Below the pieces are notes generated by a model, which did not search any database, was not told where the DNA came from, and saw nothing but the letters and a program-made list of their open reading frames with translations. The translations under genes and the position numbers were made by a program. Shown here one piece after another: positions 29,611 through 36,379 of a DNA stretch of 36,379 nucleotides. This DNA comes from a virus: the IMG/VR virus record IMGVR_UViG_3300044990_001054, positions 1-36,379 of that record; one strand, written 5' to 3'. Every line of letters starts with the position of its first letter. Position 1 is the stretch's first letter.

Positions 29611-31164
29611 CTAATCCTCCAGGGCTTTCGCAGCCTTCTCGGTATTCGTCTTGATGGCGGCCAGTTTCTCGTTGCTGTTCTTGGCGATGTCCGCCGCCTT
29701 CTGCTGGGCCTCCGCCATGCTCCGTGCATAATTGCCTGTCCCGCCCATGACGCCGCCAAGCGCCTCAATCCCGGTCAACCGGGGGGTCCCCACGGTGATG
29801 GCGTCCATGTCCCGCTGCCGGCGCTTCAATTCGCCCGACACTTCCTGTTCCATCCTGGTGTTCAGCGCGGCCTTCTTGTCGTCCATGGTGGCGTCCCGCT
29901 GGAACCGCCGCTCGAGCTCTTTGACCAGCTCCTTGTAGCGGAAAATCATGTCGGAGATCTGCTTGAGGCTGAACATGTCGGCATTGTCTGCCAGCGCCTT
30001 GTATATCTGGCTGACTGATGTGGTCATGTCGTTGTTGGACATCCCCTCCATTTCCGCCTGGATCGACTTGCGGAACTGCTCCTCGCCTTCGGACCCGAAG
30101 AACGCATCCAGCACACCCTGCCGCCGCTTCGCAGCGTCCTCCTGGGCTTTCTGCCGACGCTCGTCCGTTTCCTTTTTCTTGGCAGCGGCGATCGACGCCT
30201 GCACCGCCGCCTGCCGCTCCGTTTCGATTTGATCGTCGGTTTTACCGGTGGCAGCGGCGGGCCCATCCCCGAAAACGTCTCGGTCCATCCAAGCCAGGAA
30301 CCTATCAGGGGCGCTGACAATCGAGCCGGCGATACGCCGGCCCATATTCCGCATCGCCCCGCCTGCGCTGGAGAAGTCACCCTGGGCTTTGGCCAGCCTA
30401 CGGTTTGCCTCCTCGAGGTCCTTATACTTTTCGAGGAGCGGATCCAGCCCGTTCCTTGCCAGATCCTGGAACGCATCCCGGGCCTCGGAAGCGGAGTTCC
30501 GGCCGAGCACGTCATTCAGCAACCCGATCCCGGTGGCCGCCCCGTCTGTCTTCTGCAGCAGCTCCTGGAGCGCCTTCGTCGGGAGCATGGCCGCCCACTT
30601 CTCGCCATCGATTCCCGCGGCCGCCAGCTTCTCGATTGCGCCCTTTGCGCCATCGCCGCCTCCGGCAATCGTGTCCTGGAAGTCCCGGACCTTCTGCAGC
30701 CATGTGAGCACCTTCTCCCCGCTTCCCCCAAAAGATTCGGCGGAGGCCTGTAATGCCACCAGCTGACCTGCGGGGATCCCGAGCGCCTTGGCGTAGTCCT
30801 CGATAGCGTCTGCCGCCGCCATGGATGCCTGGGTAAACGCCGTCACCCTATTTACGGCGAAGGCCAGGCCGACGGCCGGCGCCAACACCTTCAGACTCCC
30901 GGCCAGGCCCATCACGCTCGAGTCCGCCGCGGTGATCTGCCCGCCGGTCTGCCCAAGCACCCCGTTCATCTTCCGGAGCCCCTCGACGAGGGTGGGCATC
31001 TTCTCGGAGTCGCCAAGGGTCCGGGCCAGGTCCAGCTGCTGGGCCCGGGCCTTCATGTCGTTCACGGCCTTCATGACGCCCTGAGACGCCTTGCCGAGTT
31101 CGGTCTGCAGCCCGGACGAATCGCCGTTTATCTTTACATTGATGGTTGGATCGTTGCCCGCCAC
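29611..31164 (-). CDS. Tail tape measure protein
   Basis: The 517-residue protein sets tail length and is ejected ahead of DNA. The start (INVKINGDSSGLQTELGKAS) is typical of tape measures. A hydrophobic helical segment follows (VMGLAGSLKVLAPAVGLAFA near 85-104), then long amphipathic helices rich in Ala, Lys, Glu and Gln (QAAVQASIAAAKKKETDERR) up to the end. The start is GTG at 31164 after GGAGGGCACC. It is short for the family (lambda gpH has 853 residues), predicting a tail well shorter than lambda's if it is a siphovirus. Confidence 0.87.
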   Translation of the reverse strand: MAGNDPTINVKINGDSSGLQTELGKASQGVMKAVNDMKARAQQLDLARTLGDSEKMPTLVEGLRKMNGVLGQTGGQITAADSSVMGLAGSLKVLAPAVGLAFAVNRVTAFTQASMAAADAIEDYAKALGIPAGQLVALQASAESFGGSGEKVLTWLQKVRDFQDTIAGGGDGAKGAIEKLAAAGIDGEKWAAMLPTKALQELLQKTDGAATGIGLLNDVLGRNSASEARDAFQDLARNGLDPLLEKYKDLEEANRRLAKAQGDFSSAGGAMRNMGRRIAGSIVSAPDRFLAWMDRDVFGDGPAAATGKTDDQIETERQAAVQASIAAAKKKETDERRQKAQEDAAKRRQGVLDAFFGSEGEEQFRKSIQAEMEGMSNNDMTTSVSQIYKALADNADMFSLKQISDMIFRYKELVKELERRFQRDATMDDKKAALNTRMEQEVSGELKRRQRDMDAITVGTPRLTGIEALGGVMGGTGNYARSMAEAQQKAADIAKNSNEKLAAIKTNTEKAAKALED

Positions 31165-31182
31165 GGTGCCCTCCGCCGATGG

Positions 31183-31614
31183 TTATCGGGTGATCAAAAA
31201 GTACTGCATGCCGAGATCGTTTGTAGGACCCGCGAAATAGACGGAGGCGCCCGGGGCCAGCGGGCCCTGGAAGACCTCTCCCGGCGCCAGCCGGACCACC
31301 GGCAGGATCGCCCCGACGTTTGTGGGTCCCATGTCCACCCAGTAGTTGGTGGCCGTGTTCTTGGCCCAGAGGTAGCCCGGCGCCGTCACGCTCCCGACGG
31401 GAAGGGCCACGGGCGTGACGCCAACGGAGAGGATGCCGGCGGCGAACCGGGGGGTGGCGTTGGTCATGTCCAGGACCACGTCCCCGCTTTTCTGGGACTG
31501 CACCACGGATCCGCTCGAGATGGCCAGGCTGGAGTTGACGGTGATCTCATCGGCCGCAAACGCAACGGCGGCCAGGTGGACGGCGATTACCAGGAAACGG
31601 GATTTAATTGACAC
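31183..31614 (-). CDS. Small exported protein between chaperone and tape measure
   Basis: The product has 143 residues from the GTG at 31614 (GGAGGAGACCC upstream). It starts with a Sec signal (MSIKSRFLVIAVHLAAVAFA, cleavage near FAA-D). The mature part is beta-rich: ITVNSSLAISSGSVVQSQK, VTAPGYLWAKNTATNYWVD, and RLAPGEVFQGPLAPGASVYF. The same MGPTN sequence occurs here and in the protease-bearing fibre. An exported protein in the middle of the tail gene cluster is unexpected. It overlaps the chaperone-position gene by 11 bp, so it is co-translated with tail proteins. Confidence 0.7.
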   Translation of the reverse strand: MSIKSRFLVIAVHLAAVAFAADEITVNSSLAISSGSVVQSQKSGDVVLDMTNATPRFAAGILSVGVTPVALPVGSVTAPGYLWAKNTATNYWVDMGPTNVGAILPVVRLAPGEVFQGPLAPGASVYFAGPTNDLGMQYFLITR

Positions 31615-32485
31615 GGGTCTCCTCCATCTTTTTCAGATCCGCGGCGGCGGCCGCCCTGTGACTCGCAAGGACATCGATCGCCGGATAATCCTTCAACTGC
31701 TCGATCAGTTTTGCCCGGGCTTCTTTCTGCTGGGTCGTCCAGATATTCTCGTCCATGCCGAACGTCGACAGCTGGTCCAGGATCCGCTTGCGCCCGACGG
31801 CGATACGGGAGATCTCGGAGATTGTCGTAACCAGCGTCGGGAAGTCCTCCTCATGATATGCGAAGCCTTCCGGGTACGCGTTCTTGGCGTATTCTTCCGG
31901 GGTCTCATACTTCCGGCCGGAGTTGGCCGAAGCCGCCAGCAATCTCAGGTTGGCCTCGGGCATTGACATCGCCAGCACTTCCCGCAGCGTGAACTTCCCA
32001 ATCAGCCCGTCCTGCATCCGGTAACTCGTGGGGATCCCGGCCGCCTCCGGCTTGGGGTCATTCTCATCCCGGAACGGCTCCGGGACCCACGTGCATTCCT
32101 GCATCCACCGGAAGAACCGCTGATGCTCGTCCACCCATTCAACCCGCCGGCGGCCCACCCGGGCTTCGAGCCAGCGCGAGATGGGCCGGAGCCACCTGGG
32201 CTGGGCCACGACGTGCAGCAAGCCCGCCCACCCCGCCGCCATGAAGTAGATGCACGTGCCCAGGCACTTGGGGTGGCGGACCAGAAACAGGCCGAGCCAC
32301 CGGGGGGCCCAGCAGATCAGCACGGCCGTGTACAACTCACTGGCCAGCGCGCGCCCGCCGCCCAGGTATGGGCTCTCCAGGTGCTCGAGGATCTGGTATT
32401 GCCCGACCGTGGGCGGCATCAGCGTGAAGCCGCACACCCGAACCGGGGAAGGGAACAGGCCGATCTTATGGGCGGTCCACATCAT
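31604..32485 (-). CDS. Protein at the tail assembly chaperone position
   Basis: The product has 293 residues. The first 110 include hydrophobic segments (WLGLFLVRHPKCLGTCIYFM, AAGWAGLLHVVAQPRWLRPI) and the rest is charged and helical (TLREVLAMSMPEANLRLLAA, then LIEQLKDYPAIDVLASHRAA). It sits between the tail tube candidates and the tape measure gene, the place of lambda G/GT, which coat the tape measure during assembly. No frameshift site was found. It is larger than lambda G and could equally be a structural protein. Two ATGs (32485, 32482) are possible starts. Confidence 0.55.
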   Translation of the reverse strand: MMWTAHKIGLFPSPVRVCGFTLMPPTVGQYQILEHLESPYLGGGRALASELYTAVLICWAPRWLGLFLVRHPKCLGTCIYFMAAGWAGLLHVVAQPRWLRPISRWLEARVGRRRVEWVDEHQRFFRWMQECTWVPEPFRDENDPKPEAAGIPTSYRMQDGLIGKFTLREVLAMSMPEANLRLLAASANSGRKYETPEEYAKNAYPEGFAYHEEDFPTLVTTISEISRIAVGRKRILDQLSTFGMDENIWTTQQKEARAKLIEQLKDYPAIDVLASHRAAAAADLKKMEETRVN

Positions 32486-32487
32486 CT

Positions 32488-32847
32488 TCAGGACACCGCG
32501 CTGATGGAGTCCGGGAGCTCCACCGTCCCGCGCCAGCGGTTCAGCTTGCTCGTGCAGCTCTTTGCCGAGTCCACGATGTACCCGGCGATACCGCCGGCCG
32601 TGAACGGGGCGCCGATCGCCGGCTTGACGAAACCCGTGCGGACAGATCCGGACACCGGCACCTGCACGCCGCGATCGCTGAAGACCACCACCTGGGTGGT
32701 GTCATCTTCGCCGATCAGCTCGTCGCGTTCGCCCGTTTGGACTTCGTCTTCGGAGTCCCTGGTCAGGTTCTCGATCTCCGTGGCCTCATCGAACCCGAAA
32801 AGCGGAGTCTTACCCGAGTTCGCGTGGATCAGAATTGCATCAGGCAT
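32488..32847 (-). CDS. Tail protein candidate, unknown family
   Basis: The product has 119 residues from the ATG at 32847, preceded by GGAGAGCCACC. It is acidic in the first half (DSEDEVQTGERDELIGEDDT) and beta-rich after that (TQVVVFSDRGVQVPVSGSVR). It follows the other tail tube candidate with 15 bp between them, so the two are in the position of lambda V. It could be a tail tube or tube-associated protein. Confidence 0.55.
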   Translation of the reverse strand: MPDAILIHANSGKTPLFGFDEATEIENLTRDSEDEVQTGERDELIGEDDTTQVVVFSDRGVQVPVSGSVRTGFVKPAIGAPFTAGGIAGYIVDSAKSCTSKLNRWRGTVELPDSISAVS

Positions 32848-32862
32848 GGTGGCTCTCCTCGA

Positions 32863-33219
32863 TTACGCCGGCAGCGCGTAGGTCATGCTGGCTTCTTTGC
32901 GCAGCTTCAGCTGAATGCGGTGGAACTTGGCGGTCTTCGACCTCCGGGCATCCGTCACGCACATGTTGACGGGGGTCCCGGTCCCGTACGCCACGATGGT
33001 TCCCTTGCGGAAAGTCGCGGTGAGACTGGCGAGGATCGTGGCAGAGATGGCCTTCTCTTCGAAGGCGTCCGCGAACACGACCTGGGCCGTCTCGTTTTTC
33101 TCGCCCTTGATCTTGGTCACCGACCTTGCGCCGGACACCTCTTCGACGCTCTCCTGGACCAGGCCAGGGATCGTCCCGGGAAACCCTCTTTCGGATTCCG
33201 TTGTCCCGTCGTTAATCAT
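32863..33219 (-). CDS. Tail tube protein candidate
   Basis: The product has 118 residues. After a flexible start the sequence is mostly strands (VTKIKGEKNETAQVVFADAF, ISATILASLTATFRKGTIVA, FHRIQLKLRKEASMTYALPA). It follows the tail terminator candidate, the same order as lambda U then V. It is much smaller than lambda V (246 residues), lacking an Ig-like domain. The start at 33219 follows GGAAGGATAGCAGCC and overlaps the previous gene by 8 bp. Confidence 0.55.
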   Translation of the reverse strand: MINDGTTESERGFPGTIPGLVQESVEEVSGARSVTKIKGEKNETAQVVFADAFEEKAISATILASLTATFRKGTIVAYGTGTPVNMCVTDARRSKTAKFHRIQLKLRKEASMTYALPA

Positions 33220-33679
33220 GGCTGCTATCCTTCCACGGTTGCATCTCGAGCTGACCCGTGATCACCGTCTTAAGCACGGATCCGCTTTCTTTCGACGACT
33301 CCCGGCTGATGTCACTTTCCCAAAAGAGGGCGTTGAACTCTTCCTTTTCCATGGCCGAGTTCAGCTGGTCCTTGAACTCTTTCCCGCCGTACGTCCGGAC
33401 CGCCACCATCGCCACCAGGTCATCGTGGGCCTTCCCGTCGTCCTTGGCGTTGCTGACGATCTCGAGCTGCACCGGGCATGTCCAGGTGATGGGGGAACCG
33501 TCTTCCCCGACCAGCCCGCGCGCGCATCGGCCGACCTGTATGCTCAGCCGGCGCGGCTGTGGCTTGCCCAGGAAGAACCGCCAGATCAGCTGCAGCGCGC
33601 TCAGATCTGATTCCATGTACGGCTTGAGAACCCGCCGGAGCGCCTCCTCAACCTTCCCCTGGATGTCGAGCTGTTCCAT
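33212..33679 (-). CDS. Tail terminator/completion protein candidate
   Basis: The product has 155 residues. It begins LDIQGKVEEALRRVLKPYME, a helix, followed by RRLSIQVGRCARGLVG and TWTCPVQLEIVSNAKDDGKA, strand-rich and containing an acidic/histidine pair (KAHDDLV). This helix-then-strands plan resembles tail terminator proteins such as lambda gpU, and the place in the operon fits. Its start overlaps the previous stop (TGATG). Recognition is by layout, not by a clear motif. Confidence 0.55.
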   Translation of the reverse strand: MEQLDIQGKVEEALRRVLKPYMESDLSALQLIWRFFLGKPQPRRLSIQVGRCARGLVGEDGSPITWTCPVQLEIVSNAKDDGKAHDDLVAMVAVRTYGGKEFKDQLNSAMEKEEFNALFWESDISRESSKESGSVLKTVITGQLEMQPWKDSSHD

Positions 33680-34443
33680 CAGAATGTCCCCGCTGTGAGG
33701 TTCTGCGCCGCGCGGGCATACCGTTCCCGGGTCTTGAGCTCGGTGTCCGCCACGACTTCATCCCGGGCCCGGATGACGGCGTCCCTGGCGATGTCCATCT
33801 TCCCCTGGACGCGGCGGCCGTGCTGGCCCTCGTGCCGCTTGTTCTCCAAGGTCCTGGCCCGGAACGGGATGTTGAACGCCGCAGTGCAGAGAATCGATTC
33901 GGGGAGAGCTTTCTGCGTCATGATCCCCCGGTACAGCCAGGTCTTCTTCCCGCCCACGGATGTGACGTTCTTCCCGAGCATGAGCGCCGTCATGAGGAAC
34001 TGAGCCGTGAACGATTTGCACGTTGCCGCGCGCCGGCGGATGATCGAATCGGACACCCGGCGCAGATCCCCCTTACGGTGTTCTGCCATCCCGGTGATCT
34101 TGAACGTCGAAATGGTCTTACGAGTCGCGCGCCACTTGCCTGTTGGCGAATCGTAGTACCCCTGCCAGTACTCCTCAGCCGTCGTCTTCCGACGGCCCTT
34201 CAGGCTGAATCCCCGGTTGTAAACGGTCTGGACGAATTTCCACCAGGCTTTCCGGTTCCCGCGGATGGAGTCGGGGACAGCCCGGATAATTTCGGGGATC
34301 GTGTAGCGGACCAGCTGGGCCGCGCGCCATGCCCAGTCACCGAGCTTCGCGTTGACGATGTCCGGCAAAGCACGCTTGTCGAACTTCGCGTAATCCGCGA
34401 TAGCTCGCTCGAAGCTGGTGGTGTCTATGTCCAGGCTAAGCAC
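33679..34443 (-). CDS. Minor tail protein at the lambda gpZ position
   Basis: I chose the GTG at 34443 (254 residues), which overlaps the stop of the upstream gene with GGAGCC upstream; a longer frame reads back over that gene. The protein is basic and mixed helix and strand (FERAIADYAKFDKRALPDIV, WRATRKTISTFKITGMAEHR, RARTLENKRHEGQHGRRVQG). Lambda gpZ, needed for connecting the tail, occupies this place, between FII-like and U-like genes. I see helices like those of other gpZ-type proteins in the N-terminal 30 residues only. The call is mainly positional. Confidence 0.55.
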   Translation of the reverse strand: MLSLDIDTTSFERAIADYAKFDKRALPDIVNAKLGDWAWRAAQLVRYTIPEIIRAVPDSIRGNRKAWWKFVQTVYNRGFSLKGRRKTTAEEYWQGYYDSPTGKWRATRKTISTFKITGMAEHRKGDLRRVSDSIIRRRAATCKSFTAQFLMTALMLGKNVTSVGGKKTWLYRGIMTQKALPESILCTAAFNIPFRARTLENKRHEGQHGRRVQGKMDIARDAVIRARDEVVADTELKTRERYARAAQNLTAGTF

Positions 34444-34801
34444 GGGTGAGTGGCTCCAGGTCGATCTGGTAGATTCCGCCAAGGGGATCCGGGGTGCACC
34501 GGATGACCCGGCATTTCATCTCCGGCAAGGTGCCCGTGGCTGCGATTACAACACGCTGCCCGACATCGGGCTGGTACGGGCAGTCGGCCACAGGCACAAG
34601 GGCCTGGGCCGACCAGGATTCAAAATCAGCGTCGATCTTGCCGGACTCCGCTGTGGGGACTCCGGAAACGGGTGCCGCTGTAACGCTGAACGCTTGGCGC
34701 CCACGCTTATTCGATTGCTCGAACGTGAGGGCTCGCCCGAAATCGGCCCCGGGTCCTTCCCGGAGGTCATCAGCGATCATCTCGGCAAGATCGGCGCACA
34801 T
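34436..34801 (-). CDS. Head-tail joining protein candidate, FII position
   Basis: The product has 121 residues. The N-terminus is helical (MCADLAEMIADDLREGPGAD), followed by strands and loops (ADCPYQPDVGQRVVIAATGT, RVIRCTPDPLGGIYQIDLEP). The ending YQIDLEP-type strand is common in small head-completion proteins. It lies between the capsid gene group and the gpZ-like gene, the place of lambda FII. Its start is ATG at 34801. Confidence 0.55.
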   Translation of the reverse strand: MCADLAEMIADDLREGPGADFGRALTFEQSNKRGRQAFSVTAAPVSGVPTAESGKIDADFESWSAQALVPVADCPYQPDVGQRVVIAATGTLPEMKCRVIRCTPDPLGGIYQIDLEPLTRA

Positions 34802-34804
34802 GGG

Positions 34805-35032
34805 TTACTTGGCCTTGGGTTTCGCAACGACCGGCTTCTCGCAGCGTGCCGAGTAGACGGGCCGGAAGTGCATGGACGAAAGGACGCAAACTTCGGCGCA
34901 GGGCTTGCCGTCATACAGACCGGAAGCCCGCGCCGCTTTTGCTTCCGCCACGAGCGAAGGCAGCTCAAAGCCGACTTCGCCGGACGCCTTACCGTCCGCC
35001 ATCTTGGCGATCAGTGAGAATGCCTTCATCAT
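34805..35032 (-). CDS. Small protein downstream of the major capsid gene
   Basis: The product has 75 residues and starts at one of two tandem ATGs (35032 after AAGGAGCTCGCC). It has an Ala/Lys-rich helix (LPSLVAEAKAARASGLYDGK), two cysteines and a basic end (CEKPVVAKPKAK). In lambda the gene after E is FI, a packaging accessory; this product is shorter and the resemblance is positional only. Confidence 0.55.
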   Translation of the reverse strand: MMKAFSLIAKMADGKASGEVGFELPSLVAEAKAARASGLYDGKPCAEVCVLSSMHFRPVYSARCEKPVVAKPKAK

Positions 35033-35047
35033 GGCGAGCTCCTTCGG

Positions 35048-35944
35048 TTAGGCGGACAGCAGGCGGATGGCCGCGGCGTTGCACTTGGCGAATCCGGGCA
35101 TGACCTCGAACCGGCCGTAGGTGATGCCCTTGCCGGAATCGCGCCAGCGCCGGTAGCTCATCACGACTCCGCTCTCGGGGTCGCTCAGGATCTGGTTGAA
35201 CTCGGCGGACGATTCGCCGCCGATGGACACGGGCAGCACGGGGGCCATGGCGCACGCGAGCGCCGAGGTGTCGCACACGATGCCGGCCAGGTTCTGCGAG
35301 TTGGTCGGCAGGGCGCTGTACTTGAACGTCTGCATGCCGCCGAGCGGGGGCAGGATGCCCGTCTCGAACGACTTGCTTCCGCCCGTGGCGATGATCAGGC
35401 CCAGCGTCGAATCGCCGACCGCCTGCCAGGCATAGGACGAATTCAGGATCAGGGAGCGACCGCGCTCGCTGACGCCCTTGTCGTCGGCCTTCTTCGCAAG
35501 CTGGGCGATGTCCGCCATGCCGAACTCGGAAACCGGAACCACCAGCTTGTCGGTGGCCAGGTCGCCATAGTTGGCGGCGGTGAAGTACGCCAGGGCCGCG
35601 TCGAGGTACGCCTTCGCGACGGCGTAGGAGTGCTCGATGGCGCGGTCCATGAACGCCGTCAGGGGGTCGCGCCCGTCCACCGCTTCCCACTGCGAAGCAA
35701 TCGGGTCGAGCAGCGTAACGGACGCCGTGGCGGACGCGCCGCCGCTTTCGCCATCCGCTCCGAGCACGCGGGTCGCGGCGGTCGCGGCGCCACGGATCGG
35801 CACCTTGACGACTTCGCCCTTGAGCATGCTCTTGGTTTCCGCCTTGAACGAAAAGGCGTTGATGGAAATGAGCGCAGCCTTCAGCGCGCCGAGGGAGTCC
35901 TTCATCAGGACGGTTTCGTTGAATCCGGTATAGGTCGTGGCCAT
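35048..35944 (-). CDS. Major capsid protein
   Basis: The product has 298 residues. Segments such as VKVPIRGAATAATRVLGADG near 46-65, YAVAKAYLDAALAYFTAANY near 107-126, and SVSIGGESSAEFNQIL-like sequence toward the end fit a HK97-fold capsid subunit in size and layout. It lies after the protease, decoration-position and scaffold genes and before the head-completion genes. The start ATG at 35944 is preceded by AAGGATACACGATC. No single motif proves the fold; position and size make it by far the best candidate. Confidence 0.75.
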   Translation of the reverse strand: MATTYTGFNETVLMKDSLGALKAALISINAFSFKAETKSMLKGEVVKVPIRGAATAATRVLGADGESGGASATASVTLLDPIASQWEAVDGRDPLTAFMDRAIEHSYAVAKAYLDAALAYFTAANYGDLATDKLVVPVSEFGMADIAQLAKKADDKGVSERGRSLILNSSYAWQAVGDSTLGLIIATGGSKSFETGILPPLGGMQTFKYSALPTNSQNLAGIVCDTSALACAMAPVLPVSIGGESSAEFNQILSDPESGVVMSYRRWRDSGKGITYGRFEVMPGFAKCNAAAIRLLSA

Positions 35945-35973
35945 GATCGTGTATCCTTGCGGGTTCGGGGGTT

Positions 35974-36379
35974 CTACTTCGCCTGCGCTTCGAAGATCTG
36001 CTTCCGGAGCGCTTCCAGTTTGACGGGATCGGTTTCAGCCATGTACGCCGCTTCCAGCTTCGCCAGGGTCATCGGCTCGCCTTCGGAGGCGGGCTTCGTC
36101 CCCTGGGGAACCACGGGGGCGCCGCCAGCGTCGGCCGCCTTGAACGACGGATCGGCGAGCTTCGCTTCGAGGTTCTTGACCTTGGCGGTCGAGTCCTCGA
36201 GCGCCTTGGCGGTGACGCCGTGCTTGCCCTGCTCGGCGGTCAGATCGGCGGTGGCCTTCTCGGCCGTGGCCTTGAAGGTGTCACGCTCGGCAGTCAGCGC
36301 CTTGACGCTGGCTTCCAGGGCGGTCACCTTGCCGGACTCGGCGGTCCGCTTGGCGGTCAGGTCGGCCACGGTCGTGGTC
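35974..36379 (-). CDS. Putative capsid scaffold, C-terminal part (gene crosses the contig join)
   Basis: This is the main part of the gene that begins at 198 and crosses the join. The stop is TAG at 35976-35974. The reading frame stays open to the right edge because 36220-36379 repeats the left end. The C-terminus contains SEGEPMTLAKLEAAYMAETD followed by VKLEALRKQIFEAQAK, a charged helix of the kind that binds capsid subunits in scaffold proteins. A Pro/Gly linker (APVVPQGTKPASEG) separates it from the coiled-coil part. Confidence 0.65.
   Translation of the reverse strand, partial: TTTVADLTAKRTAESGKVTALEASVKALTAERDTFKATAEKATADLTAEQGKHGVTAKALEDSTAKVKNLEAKLADPSFKAADAGGAPVVPQGTKPASEGEPMTLAKLEAAYMAETDPVKLEALRKQIFEAQAK
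36220..36379. repeat. Terminal overlap, right copy
   Basis: This is the second copy of bases 1-160, with C at 36347 where the left copy has A at 128. Removing one copy gives a circle of about 36,219 bp with an intact coiled-coil gene. Confidence 0.9.

Noticed and set aside
1-36379. Integrated prophage in a bacterial chromosome
   Set aside because: There are no host genes at either edge, the ends overlap, and a single attP with no attL/attR pair is present.

Overview
The window is the complete or near-complete genome of a temperate, lambda-like tailed phage of about 36.2 kb, in circular form. Bases 1-160 repeat at 36220-36379 with one mismatch. The repeat lies inside one coding frame that reads through the join, so it is assembly overlap of a circular molecule and not a physical end. 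The DNA is visibly GC-rich. The host is not named by the sequence. The tail proteins carry features common in secreted proteins of Verrucomicrobiota, Kiritimatiellota and Lentisphaerota (for example FRLQTSTNLMTGGW and a closing FWRVSVS in the protein at 25482-26744), so a PVC-group bacterium is my best inference.

Layout. A small, less GC-rich lysogeny region sits at about 18590-21280: a Cro-like and an excisionase-like gene on the minus strand, an operator region at 18966-19070, then on the plus strand a CI-type repressor, a small lipoprotein and a tyrosine integrase. Next comes attP, which holds the 3' half of a tRNA-Thr(CGT) gene flanked by two identical 19-bp repeats. Everything else is on the minus strand and reads, in transcription order, from 18965 down to 1 and then across the join from 36379 down to 21287. 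The early block (18965 to 5794) is a nearly self-sufficient replication set: clamp-like protein, SSB-like protein, RecB-type nuclease, family A DNA polymerase, SMC/RecF-like ATPase, primase-like protein, nucleotidyltransferase, ParB-like protein, RepA-like helicase and a DUF1064-like nuclease. Between the last two lies an array of nine 9-bp repeats (6428-6664).

The late block begins with lambda-type head genes: small terminase, large terminase (GpA), portal (gpB), S49 prohead protease (gpC), an exported protein at the lambda D position, a coiled-coil putative scaffold, and the major capsid candidate. Tail completion, tail tube candidates, a chaperone candidate and a 517-residue tape measure follow. 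Downstream of the tape measure no lambda tail-tip protein (M, L, K, I, J) is recognisable. That region instead holds unfamiliar proteins, several with export signals. The largest (26748-28805) combines a signal peptide, a fibre-like middle and a C-terminal trypsin-like serine protease domain with an apparent His-Asp-Ser triad.

The main points of interest are the repeat array and its palindrome, the protease-bearing fibre, the set of exported late proteins, the intact attP with its paired repeats, and the lack of any recognisable endolysin.
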